Assembly: GCA_032622095.1 (NCBI GenBank)
Contig: CP136065.1
Span: 243,971,474-244,035,473, forward strand
Source of the DNA: Siphonodentalium dalli
Lineage: Eukaryota > Mollusca > Scaphopoda > Gadilida > Siphonodentaliidae
Length of the DNA: 64,000 nucleotides
Reading direction: 5' to 3'
Made by a program: the position numbers and the translations under genes. Positions 22,656 to 32,200 of this stretch are shown here, in pieces (within the stretch, counting starts at the first letter, position 1; each line of letters opens with the position of its first letter). Below the pieces are notes generated by a model. It was not told the origin of the DNA, did not search any database, and saw only the letters and a program-made list of their open reading frames with translations.

Positions 22656-23749
22656 AGTTAATGATAAAATATAATGTGTTTCCAATATATATACCATCAA
22701 TTAATCACGTCTTAATCTTTGATTGGTTAGATATTTTTTTATTTTGGGTATATGGTAACGGGAGGTGGAGACAAGCGCTCTATAGAATACGCCAATCTCG
22801 TTTTGAAAATAGTTATAACACAGTGATTAAGCGCTCTATTGAATACGCCAAATCTCGTTTTGAAAATGGTTATAACACAGTGATTCTAAAGCCAACTGCA
22901 TGTGCTTAAACTTGAACACTACGGGGTATATTCTAAACAACAAACGATGAAGGTACAATTAAAATATTTTATTTCAAAAAATCCATCATTGTGTCTTAAC
23001 TGCATATTTCACATATTACTAATCCTGGCCCCAGTGTTTGGTGTCGGGGAATAATAAAATCCTTAAAGTGGGTGCACACTTCCATTGTTTTCAAAAGGTC
23101 CAAAAAGGTGTATGAGGCTTGCTGACAATTATGGTGGCCATTGTTGGGTCGAATAAGGAGGAGTTTCGGCACCCTCATATAATTAAGAATCAGCGACTTT
23201 AATTAATTAAAACCTATCAAATAATTAAGAACGAAAAGGAGGGGCTTCATTAATTCATTCTACCTATCATATAAGTGAGAAGGAAAAGGAGGGGCTTTCA
23301 TACAATAAGGACCCCTAATAAACCCTACCGTTGGCCCCTTAAGACAATAGGGTGAAACAAAGGGGTAAAAATCGATAGAATTGTACGGATAGCGCCATGT
23401 ATACTACTAATATTTAATGGACCGAGGCACGCATCCATCTCACCTCGTCTATTCCGGCACAAAACATATGCTGATGAAAACCTAACACAATCAACGTGTG
23501 ATACATTCACTGAATTTCATAGCTATGAGACTAGCGGCTTTACCTCGGGCGTTCGGCTTGACAGAATTAAAGAAAGGTGAGTGACAATGATATGGACATT
23601 GATATGGGCCGAAACTAAACATTTTTTTGTTTCAGCCAAACATTAGTGGCCTCTTTAATATTTATTTTCTTTCTAGGTCATTTTCCACATTTCTACAACA
23701 CGGAAGCAAATGAAAGATACCTAGGTCCCTACCAACTACCGTAATACTA

Positions 23750-25033
23750 GCAAGAGTGGCGAAACATTCTGCATGGAAACAGAATTGAAGGGATACTGCA
23801 GGTCCGATGTTGATATATTGCGCCGTGCGTGTCTCTCCTTCGGGAAAATGTTCTTGGAGGTCACGGAGGGAAAAGTCGACCCTTTCAACTTCACGACAGA
23901 GGCCGAATTTCAGCTTACCATTAGACCTACGAAACAAAAAATTAGTTCTAACGTAATTTAGAATGGACGTGTTGTAACTTTCTAAAATAATAATGGACGT
24001 ATATTAAAGTAATATGATTGTAAAGTATATTGAGCGCATAATCACCTATGTAGCACCGGGTAAAACAGTCCTTTCGGTGGTTGTATTTTCACTCTGGCCA
24101 CACCGAAATATTATGATATATCCTCGAAATTCTCGTATATCCTGGTGGGGTGGCCAATAGGGTATTTTGCGTACTTGTTCTGGAAAAAAAAAATTCTCAA
24201 AGTTTCATTCAAGATTTTTATTTTCAAGATTTTTTTCTTCAAAACTTATACATCTAACAAGCTGAGTTACGCACCTGAAAAGGATACAGGCTAGTGAACT
24301 CTATATATATTATCTTCTCCTCATCCGTGACGTCATGACGTAATTTGACAGCGTTAGTCCGACCCCCGTAGAACGTATCTCTGGCTTCGAGCGGTGGCAT
24401 GGTATCAGATTTTCCAATAGACTCTTTAATAGATAGTAATGAAGACTTGATCTTAATCCAATCATGTTCCCACATAGTCACTAATTAATAACCAGCGTCT
24501 CTAATGGCAATTTCTTTCTTCATCGTCATCATGTACAAGTCATGCATCGTTAGTTTGGATAACGGATTTTTAAGCTGATGTCTCTGTGTGTCATAACAGA
24601 TTTTACACCCATGATATAAACACACTGAAATATATAAAGACCGTTTTGTTATATGTTAAATATATTCAATTTAAACTTCTCATTAAACAGTTGAAACAGG
24701 GAACTGTTGAAGCGATAATAAAGAGCGTTTACCGTTAAATTCGAAACAAGTGTTGGTCTCTGCGCAGAATCCATCTACTTTCATCCTAGAGCCTGGTAGT
24801 TTCAGCTCCCCACCATTTCTTGCGTGCTGAATTCTCACACCTCTATCAAATGCTTCGTAATCCAACTGTATAGACGCTTGGGAATGTATCTGTAGTGGTG
24901 TACATCAAACTTTGGTGATCGGTGTAGAAATGAACTTTTCATGAGTTATGTCGTAACCATCTCCATTAACCCACTCATCATTTAGCAGAAGACGACATTC
25001 ATCATTCATCATTCACCTTGACCATAGGAACAG
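23750..25033. pseudogene. Rearranged PolB fragment of the element-1 family
   Basis: From about 23773 to 23896 the plus strand carries exon-2 sequence with the Exo III motif YCRSDVDILRRACL. At 23897 it abruptly becomes minus-strand sequence equal to the start of PolB exon 5. On the minus strand, going right, exon 4 (about 24060-24180), exon 3 (24254-24600) and the end of exon 2 (24736-25033) follow with their introns. This is a head-to-head rearranged piece. Exon-4 sequence here lacks the 2-nt deletion seen in element 1. Confidence 0.8.
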
Positions 25034-25482
25034 CGTGGACAAACAAATGAATTCGTTTGGAAACCGCTTCTCGAGGCGGATTTACGTTGATGGGTGTAAC
25101 AATTTCCTGATTTATCCAAAATACGTGTGTGGTTTTGCCTGCGGCAAACAAACACTTGCAAAAATCGACGGATTATTCGCAAGCATTTCGCACTACTTTC
25201 CAAATTGATATTTCGCTACCGTGATAATAAAATAGACAAATTGAAAAACGAGCGTGACTGGGTTCAATTACTGTGTTGCACCCTATTTCAACCCTCTGAA
25301 TAATTGACAAATTTAAAATACCAGAATCGTGTCGAGGATTATAACGAAATTTAGATTCTGTGATCAGAATAATTATAAATAGGGGTCAATTTATTATACC
25401 GTAGGGTTTTGAAAAAAACATTTTACTCAATTAGAGTGTGAAGATATAGACGTTTTATTTTTTTGGATATTACTTTCAGGAA
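25034..25482. other. No gene recognised
   Basis: AT-rich sequence between the rearranged PolB fragment and the element-1 target duplication. Short open frames look accidental. Confidence 0.4.
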
Positions 25483-25488
25483 TACTAT
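25483..25488. repeat. Element 1 target-site duplication, left
   Basis: TACTAT, directly repeated at 43237-43242 just outside the other terminus. Six base pairs is the duplication length known for Polintons. Confidence 0.9.
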
Positions 25489-25892
25489 AGTAGTAACCGT
25501 GGCGCTATCCGGGCAATTCTATCGATTTTTTCCCCCCTTTGTTTCATCCTATTGAGGGCCAATGGTAGGGGTTTATTATGGGTCCTTATTGTATTAGAGC
25601 CCCTCCTTTTCCTTCTCACTTATATGATAGGTAGAATGAATTAATGAAGCCCCTCCTTTTCGTTCTTAATTATTTGATAGGTTTTAATTAAAGTCGCTTT
25701 AATTATATGATAGGGTGTTGAAACTCCTCCTTATTCGACCCAACAATGGGCACCATGATTGTCAGCAAGCCTAGTGGACCTTTTGATAACAATGGAATCG
25801 TGCAGGTGTTTGGACCACGCTATCCTGGAACAATGGAATAGTGCACCTGGTTAGACCACGTGCTGACGCCTTGTTAATAATCCCGCCACAAT
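25489..25892 (+). repeat. Element 1 left TIR
   Basis: About 404 bp, inverted at 42840-43236. It includes internal ~33 bp degenerate repeats around GGACC..AACAATGGAA.GTGCAGGTG. The inner border lies at CCGCCACAAT. Confidence 0.9.
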
Positions 25893-26118
25893 GCTTCTCG
25901 TACACCGTTTGAAAACAAAGGAATAGTGCACCTGGTTAGACCGCGCGTTTTCGAAAGCGTGCCCAAACCTGACTAATTTATTCATCCCTACCACACGTTC
26001 CCCGAACAATGGAATCCCGCCCTTCAATTATCATTATCAAATCCGGAAATCATACGAGAATCAATCAAAAACGACTTCCGGATTTTGATTGACATCTGAT
26101 GGACAAACATATTTACGC

Positions 26119-26175
26119 TATAAAAGGTGCACCAACTTGTTATACTGAGCATTGATCTACACATCACCAGACAAA
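26119..26175 (+). promoter_or_regulatory. Left-arm TATA promoter with leader exon and splice donor
   Basis: TATAAAAG at 26119 is followed ~50 bp on by CACCAGACAAAT and a GTAAGT donor. The whole block is conserved in the three family copies. It points toward PolB, whose ATG at 29235 sits directly after a splice acceptor (TTATATTCAG). A spliced 5' leader over the opposing gene is plausible but not shown. Confidence 0.5.
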
Positions 26176-26466
26176 TGTAAGTACATATTTAACAACAATA
26201 ATTCTAAAATGTATCAGTGAAACATCATATAATCACTACTGTTTTAATTTAAATAATATTGATCACTCTTTTAAATAGTTTCGAATTTAAAATAATTTAT
26301 CACTGTTTTCCAGAGTTGTTCTTTAACACTTTATCACCAAAAAAAAGCGTTTGTCATATACCATTTTCACATGATCAATTTTAGAATTAATGATATTAAA
26401 TACATTACCCCATCAAAAAGAATAACGCATTAATCCAGGTTAATTTTCTTTTATATACATAATGTT

Positions 26467-27977
26467 TTAGATCAACCGAGGTCTTTTTGTCTCTCGACCC
26501 TCGTCTTCCTCACTTTCGTCACTTATTATTATGATCTCGTTATTAGTTCCTATGCTCTCCACAGGCTCTCCTGCCTGTGGAGCATCTCGCTCCTCGTCCG
26601 ATATCACTATTGTCATATCCTTATCGTCTTCAATATGCCACGATATATTAATAAGTTCTACTGTGTCATCACTGAAATGCTGGAAAATAATAAAATATAA
26701 AATATATTAGTTGTATTCAACCCCCAGTATATAAATCAACAAAGTGCTTAAAAATAATGTCATTTGTTATTAAATAACCATCCGGTACTTAGAGAACGAA
26801 ATCAAACCTTGGCTCTGGTATAATCCGTTGAAACCATTTTTGAAATTATGACAATGTCAGATTGAGTAGATGGGCGCGAAGCCCCCGGGATGGTCGAAAA
26901 GATCGAGTGACCTTCTCCTTCACCCTTCTCCTTCATCCTTATGACAATGTTTGTAATTCGCCACTTTATATACACCCTCTATATTGAAACACGTTCATTT
27001 GACATTCAACTCAATGTTAACACACGTGTCAATGGCACGGCAAGCTGTTTTTCAACGAGCTAGACTTATTCACACCTAACAGGTATCGCTGAGTGCTATA
27101 CACACACACACACTTAACGGTTCAAAAGAAAATGACATGCGAACATACCGAAAGCACACACTTCCACCGTCACAACAAACCCTCCGATTAATGTTGTAAT
27201 TTACACATCTGAGTACTGTACACACAATGAAACATAGTTATTGTTCGCGCTTCAAAAGAAAATTGACACGCTAACATTCAGAAATCACAAATTTTCCCAG
27301 TCATAACAAACCACCGATTAATATTAAAATTACACAGCTGAGCTCTATACACACAATCAATTATGGTTATCGTTCGCGCTTTGAAGCAAAATTAACATGC
27401 GAACATACAGCAAGCAGGTCTGTGGACAAAAATTTCCAGTCGTAACAAATACCCCAGACTAAAGTTCAAAATACACTTACATTGTATTGGACCGCCTCCA
27501 TCAGGCACATATCAGCTTCTGGGGTGGGGCCTGATGGCCATAGAACTCTCTGGACCTATAAAAAAAAAAAATACACAATAATTAATTCACGGTAATGATC
27601 ATGTGAAAAACAAATTCTGGTATATGAAAAAAAGGCTTGCGTTGTAATTGACACGTGTTAAAGATCTTTATGTCTTACTTTAAATAAGTTCGTTATTATA
27701 AAGCTGATTAAATACGGTCTTAAATACAGTTATGTCTTAATGATGTTACCATTTTAAAATAAATCGTTATAAAATAAAGAGTGGTTTGTTATATGTTAAA
27801 TATATACAAATGTTACTTTAAAAAAAAAAAATCGTTATAAAATAAAGAGCGTTTACTTACATCATCTTTCGGCGCTGCTTGTACTTCAGGCGCTGCTTGC
27901 AGCACTGGGGATACTGCAGACTCCATTGGGGCTGCTGCAGACTCCATAACGGTTTTTTTAGGCGTTGAGGTAAACAT
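26467..27977 (-). CDS. Acidic protein with two SUMO-interacting-type motifs, alternative first exons
   Basis: The terminal exon (26467-26679, 70 codons plus stop) reads HFSDDTVELINISWHIED, then TIVISDEERD and IIIISDESEEDEG, and ends in a basic KRPRLI. Each hydrophobic triplet or quartet followed by acids matches the SUMO-interacting motif pattern; KRPRL resembles a nuclear signal. Two upstream routes keep frame. Exon 26808-26837 has its own TATATAAAG promoter and gives about 80 residues. Exons 27861-27977 (MFTSTPKK start) and 27481-27555 give about 134. All junctions are phase 0. Related genes are in both partial copies. I know no named homologue; a SUMO/PML-type nuclear role is inference. 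Confidence 0.6.
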
Positions 27978-28289
27978 AGTTAATCATAAAATATTATGTG
28001 TTTCCAATATATATATATACCATCAATGAATCACGCCTTAATCTTTTGATTGGTTATTTTTTTGGGGGTAGATGGTAACGGGAGATGGAGACAAACGCTC
28101 TATAGAATACGCCAATCTCGTTTTGAAAATGGTTATAACACAGTGATTTAGCACTCTATAGAATACGCCAAATCTCGTTTTGAAAATGGTTATAACACAG
28201 TGATTCAAAAGCTAACTGCATGCGTTTAAACTTGAACACGACGGGCTTGTATTCTAAACAACAAACGATGAAGGTACAATTAAAATATT

Positions 28290-28565
28290 TTATTTCAAAA
28301 ATCCATCATTGTGTCTGAACTGCATATTTCATATATTACTAGTCCTGACCCCAGTGTTTGGTGTGGGGGGTATAATAAAATCCTTAAAGTGTTTTATAGC
28401 GTCCGAAATGTCACGTTTCAGCTCACAAAGTCTGGAACTCTGTAACAGATACACAACATAAAATCCTTAAAGTGGTTTACAGCGTACGAAATGTCACGTT
28501 TCAGCTCACATAAAGTTTGGAACTCTGTAACAGATAGACAATTTCCAAGCTTCATTGATTTTATT
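28290..28565 (-). repeat. Partial tandem duplications of the PC4 3' end
   Basis: Two extra copies of the segment encoding the second PC4 domain's end and downstream DNA lie at about 28290-28440 and 28450-28545, next to the intact end at 28567-28720. Shared blocks include GAAATGTCACGTTTCAGCTC and the TAAAATCCTTAAAGTG stretch. Confidence 0.75.
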
Positions 28566-28566
28566 T

Positions 28567-29052
28567 TCAAAAATCCGTCATTGTGTCAGAACTGCATATA
28601 ACACAAGCTATTAACGATTCTTGGTCCGGGTGAGAGAAGGAACATGGGATAAAATCCTTATAGTCAGGAATATAGTCCGAAATGTCACGTTTCAGCTCAC
28701 ATAAAGTCTGGAATTCTGTAATAGTCAGGCAAATACCACGCTTCGTTGGGCTCAGTTCATTACTATCGTCTCTGTAATACGTTCGTACATGCACCAATTT
28801 AAAGTCCACGCTATATGATAAAAATGTCTTTCGTCCAATATGAAACTGTGCAGATTTTCCGTCACATATAGCAGTCTGCAAATCTTCAATGTATAAACAT
28901 AAGTTATACCAAAGGTTTTTGTCCAGTGAAACACCCTTCAAAGTCGGAGTGATGCCATCCAACCATCTGCGTATGTCAATACGAATTTCCCCTTTAAATT
29001 CACTGACATTAACGAATTTCTGAGCTCCGATCTGGTGCGTTAAACATGCCAT
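28567..29052 (-). CDS. Tandem PC4 (Sub1-like) single-stranded DNA-binding protein
   Basis: 161 residues with two PC4-type domains. Domain 1 (about residues 8-55) reads IGAQKFVNVSEFKGEIRIDI, then TLKGVSLDKNLWYNL. Domain 2 (about 68-118) reads HIGRKTFLSYSVDFKLVHVR, then TKRGICLTITEFQTL. This is the known pattern: two strands, an (I/V)R turn, a basic linker, then K-G-(I/V)-x-L and a helix with Trp/Phe. PC4 is a coactivator that binds TBP-TFIIA-promoter complexes and single-stranded DNA. The gene is divergent from PolB with 182 bp between starts. It may serve replication, transcription, or both. Confidence 0.75.
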   Translation of the reverse strand: MACLTHQIGAQKFVNVSEFKGEIRIDIRRWLDGITPTLKGVSLDKNLWYNLCLYIEDLQTAICDGKSAQFHIGRKTFLSYSVDFKLVHVRTYYRDDSNELSPTKRGICLTITEFQTLCELKRDISDYIPDYKDFIPCSFSHPDQESLIACVICSSDTMTDF

Positions 29053-29234
29053 AGTTATGTATTTCGTAATTAATGTTTATTGTTTATTATTATCAACCAA
29101 TTAAAATCCCCCAAAACTCAACCGTGAGTCGTCGATCTATAAAACGTGACCAATCAAAATCGTTATGAGTTCCGCAATATATATAAACGAAAAAAAAGTA
29201 TACTTTGTTCACACTATGTTTATTTTATATTCAG
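29053..29234. promoter_or_regulatory. Divergent region between PC4 and PolB
   Basis: Contains ATATATATAAACG (plus, near 29177) and a splice acceptor TTATATTCAG ending at 29234, immediately before the PolB ATG. PC4 is transcribed leftwards from the other side. Confidence 0.45.
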
Positions 29235-32200
29235 ATGACGTCTGCACAAAACGCCCAATACTTGCACGGTCTCGGTATTACAGCTAGAAGTTACGGTTTG
29301 AGCTCTATCAATACAGCACAAGGAATAAATATCGATTTGTATAATCAACTAATATTACTGGAACAGAACCAGCCATCAACAGCCCCCCACTCGGTCAATT
29401 ATCAACCCTTATCAGCCGGATTTCAACCTGTGTCAGCCGGGTTTCAGCCAGTCAATTATCAACCTGTATCAGCTGGATTACAACCGGTCAATTATCAACC
29501 TGTATCAGCCGGATTACAACCGGTCAATTATCAACCTATATCAGCCGGGTTCCAGCCAGTCACTTATCAACCTGTATCAACAGGGTTTCAGCCAGTCACG
29601 TATCAGCCTGCTTCAGCCGGATTACAACAGGTCAATTATCAACCTGTATCAACCGGATTTCAACCTAGTAGTGGACCTTTTATTCAACATGGTTATATAG
29701 TTCAACCTACCACCGTAGCGGCTACCCTAGGAACTGATATTCAACCGAGCTATACAGCTCAACCGAGCAGCACCGATTCGACCCTCGCACAGGCTCCTAC
29801 AATGAGCGTGTCATTAGACGAAACTCAGCCCTTTGACATTAGCCATCTATCAAACCCAAACGATACACAGCCTTTTGACACTAGCCATCTGTCAATCACA
29901 TCTACTGACACTACTCAACCATCAACTTCGACATCAGGTAATGATGTTACACCAACATCAGCCAATGACACTACAACACGGTCTAATAATACGGAACCGA
30001 ACGATAATAATCAACCATCAACTTCCACATCAACCAATGATACCTCACCACGTAGTAACGAACCGAACGACCTTAATCAACCATCAACTTCCACATCAAC
30101 CCCAGATGCATCACCGCAAACGTCGGAAGAACCCGAAATAAGTCATCCATACTTTCATATAAATAAGATCGCTACCAAAAAGTTTCTGAACAGCGCCGCC
30201 TACGAGAATATCTATGAAATTAGATTCAAGGCTGATATGTACGGACAAACGTTAATATCACTAAAAACTATACTGCAAGAGGTATTTGAATATGTGTTGA
30301 ATATCATACCAACATCCGACGATGATTACGGACGTTTTACTCTGCATACAGTCGACCTTGACCGACCTATTGCGACTGGATTACGTTTGTGGAAACATTT
30401 AAATTCTCAAGTGGTTATGGATCAAATAGCTAATGTTTTAAATTCAAACGAGGATATTAAATTGGATCATACGTTTACTGTGTATATTGGTTCTATAATA
30501 ACACCCGTCGGTGGTAAAAGAATCATATTAGACGGACCAGCATCCATGTCGAACAAGAAAAGTGTCACTACGATAGATAATTCCGACCAAATATGTTTAG
30601 CACGCTCCATAGTCGTATGTGTAGCCAAACAAAATATCGTACCCCTCGATGAATGGAACGTGTTGAAAGAAACCAAACTGTCTAATCTGGAGATATTTAT
30701 GAAATATCACAAAGTGTCAGAAACATACTACCAAGATCTTACGAAGTCTAAACGATCGGAGCAAAAAAAAGCTGCTATTAGGCTACTTGAAATTTTACAA
30801 CTACCTATAGATGAACCAGGAAATTTTCAACAATTAAATTTATTCGAGGACTTTTTTGATGTTAATGTGATAATTATTGGTGCCGACTGTGGTAACAAAG
30901 TTATTCGATCATCGACTGAAAAGACATCTAATGTATATTTATATTATCATAATCATCATTTCGACGCTATTACCAGTGTTACAGGTTTCTTTGCGCAGGC
31001 ATATTTCTGTGAAAAATGTTTGAAACCATTCAGCAACAAAGACGGACACCAATGCGTTAGTTACTGTATTTCTTGTAAATCCAAGGATTGTGTCATTGGA
31101 ACTAAAATGACATGCCGAAATTGTTGCGTAACGTGTCGTTCTATGGATTGCTTCATACGTCATAAGAGCGGTAAAACACCTCAATGCTTCCAGTTTCATA
31201 AGTGTACAAAATGTTTTAAAATAGTCAAGCTCAAGGAACGGAGTATGGAGGAACACCGATGCTACGAATACAAGTGTCGTTCCTGTAACATCTATGTAAT
31301 CGGTGAACACGACTGCTTCGTTAGACCAATGAAGAAAGTGAAAAAAATTTCAAAGTTCATTTTTTATGATTTTGAAGCGACTCAATCCACACCTTACAAA
31401 TGTGACGCTTACGAAAATCGTGGATCTTGTCCGGAATGTGACGTTGATACCACATGTAACACCTGCAAACGGTGAGTAAATAAAGCCGTATTGGTGTACG
31501 CAACCTTATACCCCAAAAGTGAATTAAATTCTGCAGTCAATGAACCCATAGCATATTGTCAAACTCCCCGCACCACACAGTAGAAATAACACCTGCGTTT
31601 ATCGATAGTGTCTTAATTCCATACAATGTGGCACAAACCTATACACATCCATTTGAACGGGGGAACTTATTGTAAAGCACTGTGTGAATTTTAATCAATA
31701 GCATAGTCGCCAACAACAGGCGTTTGTCAGTTAGATCGCGGTGTCAGTCCCCCGTCGATTTATTTAAAGATGGCTTGTGTGTATATTTATTTAAAGATGC
31801 ACCGTGGTTTAATTAAAAAGATTGAATTCTATTTTTTTTTATTTTCAGCTGCATTACATGTAAATTACCATACTGTGGAATGGATAGACACGTCCCTAAT
31901 TTGGTCATATCTCAGAGTGCGTGTGACCTGTGTCAGGACTATTCACTCGATGCTATGTCGTTATGTAACGAATGCGGGACACGTTGCGAAAAATGTAACA
32001 AACTCAGTCCGAATGGTGAATACGTGTTGACACCTTGTGAGGGATGTGGTAAACGATGTTTTAAGGCCGAAGGGCCAGATACACTACACAAATTCGGTGA
32101 ATGGTTGTTTGATAAATCCCATAATTTTTTTACTGTGATAGCTCATAATTCAAAAGCATATGACGCTGTATTTCTACTGGATTTCCTCACAGATAGAGGC

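Larger units (their letters stand above)
20027..23408 (+). mobile_element. Internally deleted element-1-family copy (3.4 kb)
   Basis: It begins with AGTAGTATACATGGCGCTAT at 20027 and ends with the inverted form of the same terminus at 23408. Between them are the left arm and a short piece of the PC4 3' end (to about 23070), then a jump directly into the right terminal repeat. Polymerase, integrase and capsid genes are deleted. Flanking hexamers (TATATC left, AATATT right) do not match, so transposition as a unit is not shown. Confidence 0.75.

Noticed and set aside
20027-23408. Complete short transposon with its own target duplication
   Set aside because: Flanking hexamers TATATC and AATATT agree at only four of six positions, so the unit cannot be claimed as a clean insertion.
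26870-26945. tRNA or 5S-type RNA gene in the GC-rich insert
   Set aside because: It has hairpin-prone GC tracts but no recognisable A/B boxes or cloverleaf.
29833-30141. Plus-strand ORF of 102 codons rich in His/Gln
   Set aside because: It is the shifted frame of the repetitive start of PolB exon 1; the repeats keep several frames open.
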